In this document: positions 43,716 to 52,375 of the stretch, piece after piece
Position numbering within the stretch: position 1 is the stretch's first letter
Layout of the letters: the number at the start of each line of letters is the position of its first letter
Origin: Micromonospora marina
Lineage (GTDB): Bacteria; Actinomycetota; Actinomycetes; Mycobacteriales; Micromonosporaceae
Length of the DNA stretch: 64,000 nt
Direction: 5' to 3'
Assembly (NCBI RefSeq): GCF_900091565.1
Contig: NZ_FMCV01000002.1
Span: 186,001-250,000, forward strand
The notes under the pieces: model-generated
The model's database searches: none
What the model saw: only the letters and a program-made list of their open reading frames with translations
What the model was told of the DNA's origin: nothing
Program-made: the position numbers and the translations under genes

Positions 43716-44249
43716 GTGGATCGGGTCGGACGTGATGCGCTGCTGGTCGTGCGCGCGCAGCTCGGAGACCGGAAGGCGCTGGCCGAACTGGTCGGGCATT
43801 GGCACGACCCGCTGTGGCGGTATGTGCGACGGATGCTCGACGGGCCGGGTCGGGCGGACGACGTGAGCCAGGACGTGTGGGCGAGTGCGCTGAAGGCGCT
43901 GCCACGTCTGCAGCAGCCGGAGCGGTTTGCCCCGTGGCTGTTCACCATCGCCCGACGTTCGGTGACGAACCACCTGCGGGAGAAGTACACCCAGGCGGAC
44001 CCAGTCGACGGCGACGGGACCGGCGACGACGATATCTCGGCCGTTCTGGACCGGGCGCAGGTGGCCGAGGGTCTGGTTGGGCTGCCGGTCCGCGAACGCG
44101 AAGTGCTGATCTTGTTCTATCTCCATGACCTGGCACTGGAAGAGTGCGCGCAGGTGCTGCAGATCCCGTCGGGAACGGTTAAGTCCCGGTTGTTCCGGGC
44201 CCGGCGACTGTTGCGGGACTCGCTGGTCGAGAAGGGTTATTCGTCATGA
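43716..44249 (+). CDS. ECF-type RNA polymerase sigma factor
   Basis: A 177-residue ECF sigma factor. Region 2 is LVGHWHDPLWRYVRRML ... ADDVSQDVWASALKALPRL and FAPWLFTIARRSVTNHLRE; region 4 is LPVREREVLILFYLHDLALEECAQVL with the recognition helix IPSGTVKSRLFRARRLLRD. The GTG at 43,716 is chosen over 43,686 because GGGAGG precedes it at the right distance. It overlaps the next membrane gene (ATGA) and forms an operon with it. It differs clearly from the SigE-like factors at 17 and 21 kb. Confidence 0.92.
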   Translation: MDRVGRDALLVVRAQLGDRKALAELVGHWHDPLWRYVRRMLDGPGRADDVSQDVWASALKALPRLQQPERFAPWLFTIARRSVTNHLREKYTQADPVDGDGTGDDDISAVLDRAQVAEGLVGLPVREREVLILFYLHDLALEECAQVLQIPSGTVKSRLFRARRLLRDSLVEKGYSS

Positions 44250-44716
44250 CCGAACGACCTGGATACACCCCGGACCACATCGTACGGGCGATGTCACTGC
44301 CGCGCCGCGTCGGTGTTCTCGTAGCCGGACTGGGCGGTCTGGCCGGGTCCACGACCATCGGCCTGTTGTGGGCCACCGAGCCCGGGGCGTTGCCGGCTGG
44401 GACCAAGCTCGTTTTCGCTGCGATGATCCTCGTTGGCGTGACCTGGGCATGCTTCGCTGGCTGGGCGCTGATCCGCCGGCCACTGTTCGCAGTGGACCGG
44501 GTGATCACAGGCTGGCTCGCGGCCACCTTCAGCTTCCTAACGACCGGCGGCACGGTCGCGGTCGCAGTCAACCGCACGAGCACCGTCGGCGTCCTGGCCG
44601 CTGGGGGCCTGGGTCTGATCCTGATCGTCGTCTCGAGCACGATGCTGATCCGCGCCCGCGCCTACCGGGCGACACTGCTCGCCCGCAAGCGCGAACTAGA
44701 AGACCACAAACCGTAA
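44246..44716 (+). CDS. Four-helix membrane protein co-transcribed with the sigma factor
   Basis: A 156-residue protein with a short cytoplasmic N terminus and four predicted membrane helices (VGVLVAGLGGLAGSTTIGLL, LVFAAMILVGVTWACFAGWA, WLAATFSFLTTGGTVAVAV, GVLAAGGLGLILIVVSSTML), then a charged tail. ATG 44,246 overlaps the sigma stop by four bases. Position suggests control of the sigma factor, but no anti-sigma domain is recognisable; a membrane target of the regulon is equally possible. Confidence 0.8.
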   Translation: MTERPGYTPDHIVRAMSLPRRVGVLVAGLGGLAGSTTIGLLWATEPGALPAGTKLVFAAMILVGVTWACFAGWALIRRPLFAVDRVITGWLAATFSFLTTGGTVAVAVNRTSTVGVLAAGGLGLILIVVSSTMLIRARAYRATLLARKRELEDHKP

Positions 44717-44778
44717 GAAAGCACACATCAATGCTCAGCCAAGCCTGGATCACCAGTCACGCCGTAGAGGGAGAAACC

Positions 44779-44925
44779 ATGAACGCGCGCAAGCCCGCCC
44801 CCATCGGTCCGCTGGCCCTGGCCCTGCGCCATCTTCGACCCGAGTCTGCGGGCCGCCGTGTCGCCGTGCTCACCGTGGTCGTCGCCGTGGCCCTGCTGGC
44901 CGGTATCGCCCTACTCCTGCGCTGA
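44779..44925 (+). CDS. Small single-pass membrane peptide
   Basis: A 48-residue protein, MNARKPAPIGPLALALRHLR, then a polar stretch and one C-terminal membrane helix (VAVLTVVVAVALLAGIALLL). GAGGGAG lies ten bases upstream of ATG 44,779. The same frame is open to ATG 44,731, which would add 16 residues but has a poorer ribosome site. It is 62 bases after the four-helix gene and probably the third member of the sigma operon. The function is unknown. Confidence 0.6.
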   Translation: MNARKPAPIGPLALALRHLRPESAGRRVAVLTVVVAVALLAGIALLLR

Positions 44926-45267
44926 TCACTGGCGGACGCCGCCAACTCAACGGCAGCGGCCACCTCCGCCAAGGACTCGCTGATATGTCGTCGGAACGTC
45001 ACCCACTCTCGTCGGGCGCCGCGCTCGGAGTGTCACGATCAGCACGCCTCGGCGGCCATGACGCTGACCCACGGATCCACCACCGAGGTGCAAGTTCCGG
45101 CCGCTGCCCGGCAGTGCGCCTACGGCATCGGCCGCCAGCGTTTCAGCCACCGTGCGCCCCTCAGCTGGGTATCCGTTTGGGCTACGGGTCAACAACTCAG
45201 TCCCGGCGGCTCACGTTGACTGCACAATCGAGGGCGGATGCGCCGTGACAGCTTTCGATGAGCGGGG
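44926..45267. other. Gene-free stretch
   Basis: No reading frame here has convincing codon use or a recognisable product, and no strong hairpin, tRNA or repeat was seen. Confidence 0.4.
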
Positions 45268-45537
45268 GTGGAAGTGATCCGAGAGCGAGTGCTGGAGGAG
45301 CTGCAACGGCAGCCCAGTTGGTGGCCTTGGATGATGCTGGTGTCGACCACGTGCACCTTCGCTGCGCTGCTGTTCAGCGGCCCGGGCCATCGGTTCGGTG
45401 GCCCGGTGTTGTACTTCGTTGCGCTGTGTGGGTCCGGGGCTCTGCTCGTGCTATCGATCGCCCTGGTGGTGTTGCGGCACCGGAGCGGCGGCGTTGCCGA
45501 CCTCCAGATAGAGCCGGCGCAGCAGCGACGGCAGTGA
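45268..45537 (+). CDS. Small two-helix membrane protein, 3' end possibly replaced
   Basis: An 89-residue reading frame: an amphipathic start (VIRERVLEELQRQPSWWPW), two membrane helices (MMLVSTTCTFAALLFSG and LYFVALCGSGALLVLSIALVV), then RHRSGGVADLQIEPAQQRRQ. The last 14 codons run antisense through an SMI1/KNR4-like fossil (45,493-45,624), so the native C terminus may have been lost at that junction. GTG 45,268 or GTG 45,274 could start it (GGGGG upstream). No family recognised. Confidence 0.5.
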   Translation: MEVIRERVLEELQRQPSWWPWMMLVSTTCTFAALLFSGPGHRFGGPVLYFVALCGSGALLVLSIALVVLRHRSGGVADLQIEPAQQRRQ

Positions 45538-45624
45538 TCGGCCGGCCAGTTGCTCGGCCTCCGCGACTGCGGCAGGCGGCGCGGCTCGGAGCGACCCTAC
45601 CCGGCTGGGGGGGGGAACCTCGTC
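45493..45624 (-). pseudogene. Fragment of an SMI1/KNR4-like immunity protein gene
   Basis: The minus strand reads PPAAVAEAEQLAGRSLPSLL followed by RRLYLEVGN, a close match to the signature of SMI1/KNR4 family proteins (V..AE..LG..LP..LR.LY..VGNGG). The frame then runs into unrelated sequence, and nothing of the remaining domain follows. SMI1/KNR4 proteins in bacteria are often contact-toxin immunity proteins; this is only a relic. Confidence 0.6.
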
Positions 45625-45644
45625 GCAGCATGATCGCGTTCGAT

Positions 45645-45700
45645 GGTGGGCCGGAGGTATCACCATCGAACCACTTCGCCACGGTCGCCGGTGATCCGCT
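45645..45700 (+). repeat. Accessory-region repeat, copy C (about 56 bp)
   Basis: GGTGGGCCGGAGGTATCACC and following bases match copies A/B/D with one single-base deletion (CCAT-CGAACC), ending at GATCCGCT. Same orientation. Confidence 0.75.
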
Positions 45701-45704
45701 GCCG

Positions 45705-45996
45705 CTACGCCCGCGCCGCTCCTGAGCCTGATCGGCGGTTCAAGGCCAGGCGTTTGGGCCATCTGACGAGCAACCCCGGCAAGCTAGCTAGTTCACTCGC
45801 AGCGCTCGTCAACTCCTCGAAGTCCTCGCGGTACACCTCAGCGAGCAGCGCCTCCCGCGTGGGGAAGTGCCGGTAGAGGGTCCCCTGCCCTACACCAGCC
45901 GCGCGCGACGGACTGCATCGTCGCGGCTCCATCGGCGGCGAAGGCGAGACGTGCGACATCGACGATGCGTGCGCGATTTCGCAGAGCGTCTGCGCG
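45705..45996 (-). pseudogene. Frameshifted, truncated TetR regulator
   Basis: In one frame (about 45,996-45,901) the minus strand reads RADALRNRARIVDVARLAFA then ADGAATMQSVAR; in another (45,902 onward) it continues AAGVGQGTLYRHFPTREALL and EVYREDFEEL. Together these are a normal TetR DNA-binding domain, split by a frameshift in a CGCGCGCG run. The ligand-binding domain is missing: the frame stops at 45,705 next to repeat copy C. Confidence 0.7.
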
Positions 45997-46279
45997 CTGT
46001 AGTAGGGCAGCAGGACACCGCCGCTGCCCACCCGGATGCGCGTCGCGACCGCCGCGACGGCGGCCGCGACCACCTCCGGCGACGCGCAGGCTGCCCGGCC
46101 GGGCCCACGCCAGCCCTTCTACCGCCGACAACAGCCTTCCTGCGGGTTGACAGGCATCGATCAGGACAGCTTAAGGAGGTGGTCTCGCACCCTGCCACGC
46201 CGCGGAGAGGCGTCGGTCCGGACGTCGACGCGGCACGTCCGGGTCTCCCCGACAGCACTATCGACCAGGGGAATGGCCT

Positions 46280-46373
46280 GGTGGGCCGGAGGTACCACCA
46301 TGCGAACCACACCGCCACGATCGCCGGTGAGCCGCTTCAACTCAGGATGGCCGGTCCAAGGGCGTCAGGCCGA
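46280..46373 (+). repeat. Accessory-region repeat, copy D (94 bp)
   Basis: GGTGGGCCGGAGGTACCACC through GTCAGGCCGA; best match to copy A (85/94). It ends 20 bases before the 3' end of the VapC gene. Confidence 0.85.
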
Positions 46374-46393
46374 TGATCCTCGGGCGGCCGCCG

Positions 46394-46795
46394 TCAGGAC
46401 GCGGCGAGCAGTCGGATCTCGCAGCGGATACCGCTGGCCTTGGCGAGCCGACCATCACCGGTCACGAGTGGGCAGGCCATCAACTCCGCCGCCGCGACGT
46501 AAGCCGCGTCGTACGCCGTGACATTGCCCCGCATCTGCCACATCCGGTCAACCAGCATCGCGACGCGAACCTCGTCGATGACCAACGAAGGCAGGGTATC
46601 GATCGCCTCCTGAGCCCGGGCAAGGCCGAGCTTCCCGCCGAGGACCTTGCCTCTGATCACAGACATGACCTCGACCAGAAGATGACTCGGCGCGGCCCAG
46701 TGCGGATCTCCGGTCAGTTCCGCCCGCGCCGCGTCCCCGACCGGCCCATCATCGACCAGAGCGTCGGCCAGAACCGACGCATCCACGACGATCAC
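46394..46795 (-). CDS. PIN-domain toxin (VapC family)
   Basis: A 133-residue PIN ribonuclease: VIVVDASVLADAL carries the first catalytic Asp, LLVEVMSVIRGKV the Glu, and AYDAAYVAAAELMACPLVTGDGRLAKA (shortened in the family to YDA-Y and T-D) the remaining acidic residues, so the active site looks complete. The GTG at 46,793-46,795 overlaps the antitoxin stop (GTGA); a GTG five codons earlier is also open. It should cleave RNA unless bound by the upstream-encoded antitoxin. Confidence 0.92.
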   Translation of the reverse strand: MIVVDASVLADALVDDGPVGDAARAELTGDPHWAAPSHLLVEVMSVIRGKVLGGKLGLARAQEAIDTLPSLVIDEVRVAMLVDRMWQMRGNVTAYDAAYVAAAELMACPLVTGDGRLAKASGIRCEIRLLAAS

Positions 46796-47046
46796 GCGGC
46801 GCTTCCCCACGATCCGCGCTGCTCCCGCTGGTCGTTCAACTCTGCGGCGCTCTCCCCCGGCAGAGAGCGAGCACCGTCGGATCGGCCGGCGAAGCGATCA
46901 AGGGCCGCCGTGTTGCGCAGCCGTCGAGCCTGCGTCTCCACCAGTTCCAGCAGGTATGCCTGGAGGGACTGCCCGCGCGCCCTGGCCTGGGCCGCCAGGG
47001 CGTCTCGCACTTCTTCCGGCACGTCCCGAATCTGGAGAGCAACCAT
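46792..47046 (-). CDS. VapB/FitA-like ribbon-helix-helix antitoxin
   Basis: An 84-residue antitoxin: VALQIRDVPEEVRDALAAQA and RGQSLQAYLLELVETQARRL form an Arc/FitA-type ribbon-helix-helix, followed by a flexible tail (GRSDGARSLPGESAAEL) that would occupy the toxin site. ATG 47,044-47,046 is chosen; it lies within the left arm of an inverted repeat, so antitoxin binding would block both promoter and start. Confidence 0.9.
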   Translation of the reverse strand: MVALQIRDVPEEVRDALAAQARARGQSLQAYLLELVETQARRLRNTAALDRFAGRSDGARSLPGESAAELNDQREQRGSWGSAA

Positions 47047-47062
47047 GCATTCATTATGCATG
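47044..47062. promoter_or_regulatory. Operator of the VapBC operon
   Basis: CATGCAT (47044-47050) and ATGCATG (47056-47062) form a perfect 7-bp inverted repeat with a 5-base spacer, overlapping the antitoxin start codon. Confidence 0.65.
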
Positions 47063-47159
47063 CACCATCGCTCGCTCGTCAGGAAAGACTCGCACCCTCG
47101 ATCAACTGGTTCGCATGACGACTGCGGTACAGCCAAGAGTCCCAGGTCAGAGAAGTGTG

Positions 47160-47232
47160 TGGAGCCCAGGGGACTCGAACCCCTAACCCCTGCCTTGCAA
47201 AGGCAGTGCTCTGCCAGTTGAGCTAGGGCCCC
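47160..47232 (-). tRNA. tRNA-Ala (anticodon TGC)
   Basis: The minus strand folds as a complete cloverleaf: acceptor GGGGCCC/GGGCTCC, D arm GCTC..GAGC, anticodon stem CTGCC/GGCAG around TTTGCAA with TGC, and the T loop GGTTCGAGTCC. The 3' CCA is not encoded. It closes the accessory segment. Confidence 0.95.
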
Positions 47233-47242
47233 GTGACGGCGT

Positions 47243-47371
47243 TCAGCGCAGGTCGGGCGCCGTGGTCGCCTCGTGCCACAGGGCACGCTCGTCGTTCGAT
47301 GCCTTTACCTTCTTGGCCACGACGGCGGCCACACCGACGATGCCGGCAAGGATCAGGAGCTTCTTGAACAT
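47243..47371 (-). CDS. DLW-39 family small protein
   Basis: A 42-residue protein: MFKKLLILAGIVGVAAVVAK is one membrane helix, followed by KVKASNDERALWHEATTAPD. This is the actinobacterial DLW-39 type, which has the same position between tRNA-Ile and tRNA-Ala downstream of gyrA in many genomes. The function is unknown. GAGGGG precedes ATG 47,369-47,371. Confidence 0.85.
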   Translation of the reverse strand: MFKKLLILAGIVGVAAVVAKKVKASNDERALWHEATTAPDLR

Positions 47372-47415
47372 GTGCTTTGACCCCTCGCGCTCGACTGTCG
47401 TCGGACGATGTGCGG

Positions 47416-47489
47416 TGGGGCTAGCTGGAATCGAACCAGCGACCTCAGAGTTATCAGCTCTGCGCTCTAACCGACTGAGCTATAGCCCC
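47416..47489 (-). tRNA. tRNA-Ile (anticodon GAT)
   Basis: Complete cloverleaf on the minus strand: acceptor GGGGCTA/TAGCCCC, D arm GCTC..GAGC, anticodon stem CAGAG/CTCTG with CTGATAA loop (GAT), and T arm GCTGGTTCGATTCCAGC. No encoded CCA. Confidence 0.96.
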
Positions 47490-47631
47490 GCGTAGCGACG
47501 AGCTAGGTTAACCCATCGCCTCCACCGGGCCCAAATCGGGGTGTGTGGTGGAAGCACCCGCGCCATTTCGAACCTACCCGGACGCACGGCGCCGGGGCGA
47601 CCGCTTTACGCGGTGCCCCGGCGCCGGTCGA

Positions 47632-48558
47632 TCAGTCCCGCTCGGCGAGCGTCAGCTCGATCCCGCCGACCAGGTCGGCGCAGACGTTGTAGACGAACGC
47701 GCTGAGCGTGGCCAGCGCGGTGAACAGCACGACATTCACCAGGCCGACCAGCGCCGACGTCAGGATCACGCCCTTGGCGGTGATCCGGAAGCCGCCGCTG
47801 CCCTGGGCGCCGCCGGCGTTCACCAGGTCGGTCAGGCTGTCGTTCACGCTCGTGAACACACCCATGGCGTCAAGTGCCAGGTACAGCACCGACGTCGCCA
47901 CGACGACCACGATGAAAAGCACCACGGACACCGCGAACGCGAACTTCATCACCGACCACGGGTCGATCCGCTTCAGGTTCAGCCGGGCCCGTCGCGGTCC
48001 GCGCGAGGCGGCCGAGCTGACCGAGGTACGCGCGGCGCGTACCGCCTCACCCACGCGCGCGGCGCCGACGGCCGCCGCGCCGCCGATGCCCGGCGGCAGG
48101 CCGCCGCCGTTGGCGGGCCGGGACTGGGCGCTCGCGGCGCCGCTCGGGCGCGAGCCGTCGGGCGACGCCTTCGGGGCGGTGCCCAGGCCGGCGCCGATCC
48201 GCGGCTGCATGCCGGTCGTCCCGGTGGAGGCCCGGCCGGCGGCCGACGGGGTCTTGATCGGCTGGGTGCTCGTGGCGTTCGCGGGCTTGGCGGCCGGAGC
48301 GGCCAGCCCGTCGGCCGACGTCGGCGCGTCGACCTTGGTTTCGGCCGAGTCCCGGGAACCGGAGTCCTCGGCCGGCTTGTCCGGAGGCGGGGCCATGCCG
48401 GGAGCCCGGGTGAACTTCGGGGCAGGCGCGTCGGCGGGAACCGTGGCCCGGCCCACAGCCGCGCGGCCGGTCGCTGGTGTGCCGCCCTGTGCGGCCTCCT
48501 CGTCGACCGGAGTGGCCGAGGTCCCCTTGTTCCCCGACTTCGCCTGTGTCTCCGTCAT
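47632..48558 (-). CDS. DUF3566 membrane protein
   Basis: A 308-residue protein. The first 185 residues are low-complexity Pro/Ala/Ser/Thr, presumably disordered and cytoplasmic; the C-terminal DUF3566 domain begins at about RLNLKRIDPWSVMKFAFAVS and contains two membrane helices joined by an external loop (SVNDSLTDLVNAGG). The gene follows gyrA in many actinobacteria. ATG 48,556-48,558 is preferred; a TTG precedes it by one codon. It starts three bases beyond the gyrA stop, so it is co-transcribed. The function is unknown, possibly envelope-related. Confidence 0.9.
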   Translation of the reverse strand: MTETQAKSGNKGTSATPVDEEAAQGGTPATGRAAVGRATVPADAPAPKFTRAPGMAPPPDKPAEDSGSRDSAETKVDAPTSADGLAAPAAKPANATSTQPIKTPSAAGRASTGTTGMQPRIGAGLGTAPKASPDGSRPSGAASAQSRPANGGGLPPGIGGAAAVGAARVGEAVRAARTSVSSAASRGPRRARLNLKRIDPWSVMKFAFAVSVVLFIVVVVATSVLYLALDAMGVFTSVNDSLTDLVNAGGAQGSGGFRITAKGVILTSALVGLVNVVLFTALATLSAFVYNVCADLVGGIELTLAERD

Positions 48559-48561
48559 CAA

Positions 48562-51500
48562 CTAGTCCTGTTCGTCAGGCTCGTCGGCATTGCGAGCAAT
48601 CGCCACGATAGTCACGCCGTCCGGGAGGTCCATCAGCTTGACCCCCATTGTGTTCCGGTCACGCGTACGGCGTACAGGCTTCACCGGAGTCCGGATGACG
48701 CCGCCGTTGCTCGTGATGGCGAACAGCTCGTCCTCCGGGTCGATCACGACCGCACCGACCAGGCCACCGCGTCGCTCGGTGATCTTCGCGGTCAGCACGC
48801 CCTTACCTCCCCGGCCCTGGACCGGGTATTCCTCGATCGGGGTACGTTTCGCGTAACCCCCGTTCGTCGCCACCAGAACGTCGAGCCCCTCCCGGACGAC
48901 CTCGACGGCGAGCAACTCGTCCTCGCCGCTGAAGCGCATGCCGATCACCCCGGAAGTGGCCCGGCCCATCGGCCGCAGTGCCTCGTCGGTGGCGTTGAAG
49001 CGGATCGCCTGGGCGTTCTTCGACACCAGCAACAGGTCGTCCTCCGGAGCGGCCAGGACCGCACCGACCAGCTCGTCCTCATCGCGCAGGTTGATCGCGA
49101 TGATGCCGCCGGAACGGTTGGAGTCGAACTCCTCGAGCCGCGTCTTCTTCACCAGGCCGTTCTTCGTGGCCAGTACCAGGTAGGGCGCCACCTGGTAGTT
49201 CGGGATTTCAATGATCTGCGCGATCTGCTCGTCGGGCTGGAACGCGAGCAGGTTGGCCACGTGCTGGCCCTTGGCCACCCTACTGGCCTCGGGAAGCTCG
49301 TACGCCTTCGCCCGGTAGACCCGACCCTTGTTCGTGAAGAACAGGATCCAGTCGTGGGTAGAGCATACGAAGAAGTGGCTGACGATGTCGTCCTGACGGA
49401 GCGTCGCCCCGCTGACGCCCTTCCCGCCGCGCCGCTGTGACCGGTAGAGATCGACCTTGGTGCGCTTCGCGTACCCGGTGCGGGTGATCGTCACCACTAC
49501 GTCCTCGCGGGCGATGAGGTCCTCCATCGAGACCTCGCCGTCGAACGGGACGATCTTCGTACGCCGGTCGTCGCCCCACTTCGCGACGATCTCGCCCAGT
49601 TCCTCTGAGACGATCCGCCGCTGCCGCTCCGGCTTGGCCAGGATGTCCTTGAGGTCGGCGATCTCCACCTCGAGCTTCGCCAGGTCGTCCAGGATCCGCT
49701 GCCGCTCCAGGGCGGCCAGCCGGCGCAGCTGCATGTCCAGGATCGCGGTCGCCTGGACCTCGTCGATGTCCAGCAGCCGGATCAGGCCCTGCCGGGCGTC
49801 CTCCACCGTGGGCGAACGCCGGATCAGGGCGATCACCTCGTCGAGCGCGTCCAGCGCCTTGGACAGACCGCGCAGGATGTGCGCCCGCTCCTCGGCCTTG
49901 CGCAGACGGAACGCGGTCCGCCGCCGGATCACCTCGATCTGGTGCTCGACGTAGTAGCGGATGAACTGGGCCAGGTTGAGCGTGCGCGGCACGCCGTCGA
50001 CCAGCGCCAGCATGTTGGCGCCGAACGTCTCCTGGAGCTGGGTGTGTTTGTAGAGGTTGTTCAGCACCACCTTGGCGACCGCGTCTCGCTTGAGCACGAG
50101 CACGATCCGCATGCCGGTACGCCCGGAGGACTCGTCCCGGATGTCGGCGATGCCGCCGAGCTTGCCCTCCTTGATCAGCTCGGCGATGCGCTCGGCGAGG
50201 TTGTCCGGGTTGACCTGGTACGGCAGCTCGCTGACCACGAGCGCCGGCCGGCCCCGCTTGTCCTCCTCGACCTCGACCACGGCGCGCATCCGGATCGAGC
50301 CGCGCCCGGTCCGGTACGCGTCCTGGATGGCCGCCTGGCCGACGATCAGGCCGTGGGTCGGGAAGTCCGGGCCCTTGACGATCTCCAGCAGGGCTTCCAG
50401 CGTGGTGGCCTCGTCGGCCTCCGGGTTCTCCAGGCACCACTGCACGGCCGCGCCGATCTCGCGCAGGTTGTGCGGCGGGATCTTGGTGGCCATGCCGACC
50501 GCGATGCCCTCGGAACCGTTGATCAGCAGGTTCGGGATGCGCGACGGCAGGATGGTGGGCTCCTTGGCCCGGCCGTCGTAGTTGTCCTGCAGGTCGACGG
50601 TGTCCTCGTCGATGTCCCGCAGCATCTCCATCGCCAGCGGGTCGAGCTTGCACTCGGTGTTGTGGCTGACGAACCCGTCGGAGACGAAGGAGTGGTCCTC
50701 TGTGTCCACCCGGATGCTGTAGACGGGCTGCACTCCCGCGTCGGTGACGTCGGTCACCTCGGCGTAGTAGAAGCGCCCGTCGACAAGCGGTTCGACCACG
50801 TCGAGGATCCCCGGCTCGGTGATCCGGGAGGCGATCTCGTCGCGGTCCCGCTCCCAGCGCTCGATCCGGTCCACGTTGTGCCGGCGCAGCCAGTCACGCT
50901 CGGTCCAACGGCTCGCGCCGTGCTCGCGGACGAAGTCACCGACGAACGGCACGTGGTCGCCCGAGAGCGCGGTGCTGCTCGCCGGAACCTGGGCCAGCTC
51001 GGACTCCAGCTTGGCCTGCTTGCGGCCGAGGAAGCCGACGTGGGCGGCAAAGATCCGGGCGTCCCGCCGGTTGGTCACGACGACCTTGATCTCGCCGTCG
51101 TCGTACCGGCACTGCCGGCTGACCACGCCGAACTCCAGAAGCAGCTGCTGCACCTCGCGGGCCAGCCGCTCACTACGGGTCGAGTACGAGACCTGGATCG
51201 TGTGGCGGGGCAGAAGCGACGACGAGCCGTCGCCCTCGAACAGCGCCTGGAGGAAGGCCCGCTTGACCGCGGCCGGTCCGCGCCAGACGAACTCCGGCAC
51301 GAACTTGTCGGCACTCCGCGCGCCAACCAGCTCGCCGAGCGCCGTGGTGGCGAGCTGCCGGACGCTCGCCCGCATCCGGTGCAGGGTTTTACCCGAAGGC
51401 ATGAACTCTTCGCCGAACCAGCGCTTGCCACCAACGGAAAGGTCGAAAGCCGCGACAACTCGGGTGAAGAACTCCCGGTCCGCGTCAGCGAACTCGACCC

Positions 51501-52338
51501 ACTCGCCGGAGATCCAGCCTTCGCTAACGAGTGCGCCCGCGAGCACGGCTGCCTCGACGTGCTCCGGCATCGGGTAGCCGATCTCGTCCGGCACGGTGCG
51601 CTGGAGGACCACCCGGTCGCCGGGGGAGATCTCGGCGAGCAGCTTCCACAGCAGGGTCGGCACACCGGCCACGTTCACCAGGCAGAGCACCGGGTGATTG
51701 TGCGTGCCGGTCAGCTCGTACCCCTCGCGGGTGCGCAACCGCAGCGTCGGGTGCTCGCCGGAGTGGAAGAACTTGGAGGCGCGGACCACATCGCCGTTGC
51801 GGTCGCGGACCTTCAGCTCGACATCGGTCTCGCTGCTCGGCGCGGCGTCCGGCACGATGTCGCCGATCCGCACGGTGCCGTCGACGGCACGAACCCGGAC
51901 ATCTGCGACAAGACAATATCTCATGGCGGCAGCCGGATCATTTCCCGGCGAGCCGAAGTTGCCGTTGCCGTCGACAAGCGGGTAGCGCAGCGACCACGGC
52001 TGCGCCATCCGGACCAGCGCGTCGTAGATGGCCGAGTCGCCGTGCGGGTGGAACTGGCCCATCACGTCGCCGACGACGCGGGAGCACTTCACGTACCCGC
52101 GGTCCGGCCGGTAGCCGGAGTCGAACATGGCGTAGAGGATCTTGCGGTGGACCGGCTTGAGCCCGTCCCGGACGTCCGGCAGGGCCCGCCCGACGATGAC
52201 GCTCATCGCGTAGTCGAGGTACGAGCGCTGCATCTCGACCTCGAGGCCGACCGGCTCGATCCGGTCGTGCTGGACGACCGCGGCCAGTGCCTCAGGGGTC
52301 TCCGGCTCGTTCGGGGTGGACTCGGGTGTATCGGTCAC
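48562..52338 (-). CDS. gyrA: DNA gyrase subunit A precursor with intein
   Basis: A 1258-residue precursor. The exteins give an 839-residue GyrA, the cleavage/religation subunit of gyrase. The N part has the [20 protein letters not shown] start, HRKILYAM, and [16 protein letters not shown] with catalytic Tyr 141. The intein occupies residues 142-560, then [16 protein letters not shown] resumes. The C-terminal pinwheel includes the GyrA box [11 protein letters not shown] 52,336-52,338 is the start. After splicing the joint is ...AMRY-TECK..., the normal sequence. The start lies 129 bp from gyrB, and DnaA-box-like repeats sit in that gap. Confidence 0.97.
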   Translation of the reverse strand: MTDTPESTPNEPETPEALAAVVQHDRIEPVGLEVEMQRSYLDYAMSVIVGRALPDVRDGLKPVHRKILYAMFDSGYRPDRGYVKCSRVVGDVMGQFHPHGDSAIYDALVRMAQPWSLRYPLVDGNGNFGSPGNDPAAAMRYCLVADVRVRAVDGTVRIGDIVPDAAPSSETDVELKVRDRNGDVVRASKFFHSGEHPTLRLRTREGYELTGTHNHPVLCLVNVAGVPTLLWKLLAEISPGDRVVLQRTVPDEIGYPMPEHVEAAVLAGALVSEGWISGEWVEFADADREFFTRVVAAFDLSVGGKRWFGEEFMPSGKTLHRMRASVRQLATTALGELVGARSADKFVPEFVWRGPAAVKRAFLQALFEGDGSSSLLPRHTIQVSYSTRSERLAREVQQLLLEFGVVSRQCRYDDGEIKVVVTNRRDARIFAAHVGFLGRKQAKLESELAQVPASSTALSGDHVPFVGDFVREHGASRWTERDWLRRHNVDRIERWERDRDEIASRITEPGILDVVEPLVDGRFYYAEVTDVTDAGVQPVYSIRVDTEDHSFVSDGFVSHNTECKLDPLAMEMLRDIDEDTVDLQDNYDGRAKEPTILPSRIPNLLINGSEGIAVGMATKIPPHNLREIGAAVQWCLENPEADEATTLEALLEIVKGPDFPTHGLIVGQAAIQDAYRTGRGSIRMRAVVEVEEDKRGRPALVVSELPYQVNPDNLAERIAELIKEGKLGGIADIRDESSGRTGMRIVLVLKRDAVAKVVLNNLYKHTQLQETFGANMLALVDGVPRTLNLAQFIRYYVEHQIEVIRRRTAFRLRKAEERAHILRGLSKALDALDEVIALIRRSPTVEDARQGLIRLLDIDEVQATAILDMQLRRLAALERQRILDDLAKLEVEIADLKDILAKPERQRRIVSEELGEIVAKWGDDRRTKIVPFDGEVSMEDLIAREDVVVTITRTGYAKRTKVDLYRSQRRGGKGVSGATLRQDDIVSHFFVCSTHDWILFFTNKGRVYRAKAYELPEASRVAKGQHVANLLAFQPDEQIAQIIEIPNYQVAPYLVLATKNGLVKKTRLEEFDSNRSGGIIAINLRDEDELVGAVLAAPEDDLLLVSKNAQAIRFNATDEALRPMGRATSGVIGMRFSGEDELLAVEVVREGLDVLVATNGGYAKRTPIEEYPVQGRGGKGVLTAKITERRGGLVGAVVIDPEDELFAITSNGGVIRTPVKPVRRTRDRNTMGVKLMDLPDGVTIVAIARNADEPDEQD
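50659..51915 (-). mobile_element. GyrA intein with LAGLIDADG homing endonuclease
   Basis: A 419-residue in-frame insertion. It begins with Cys ([20 protein letters not shown], block A), has block [14 protein letters not shown] with the Thr-x-x-His, two DOD motifs ([14 protein letters not shown] and [12 protein letters not shown]), block [17 protein letters not shown] and the terminal VSHN, with Thr as the +1 extein residue. All splicing residues (Cys1, His-Asn at the end, +1 Thr) are present. It interrupts GyrA right after the catalytic Tyr, the same site and nearly the same size as known mycobacterial GyrA inteins. Confidence 0.96.
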
Positions 52339-52375
52339 TGTTAACCCTTATCAGACTCTTCAGTCGTGGTCTCGC

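Noticed and set aside
44926..45267. Minus-strand helical peptide RHISESLAEVAAAVELAAS as a gene
   Set aside because: It is short, without ribosome site or clear codon bias, and overlaps the end of the small membrane gene.
43247..46318. Minus-strand peptide MAVWFAWWYLRP appearing in copies B and D of the repeat
   Set aside because: Copies A and C do not preserve it, copy C has a frame-breaking deletion, and A/D differences show no codon bias. It is a by-product of the repeated DNA.
41871..46373. Possible integron attC sites or a CRISPR array
   Set aside because: The repeats are irregularly spaced (635-2400 bp), lack R'/R'' core sites and strong dyad symmetry, and there is no integrase or cas gene.
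48562..52338. GyrA ORF as an abnormally long gyrase
   Set aside because: The additional 419 residues are a precisely bounded intein; the exteins give a normal GyrA length.
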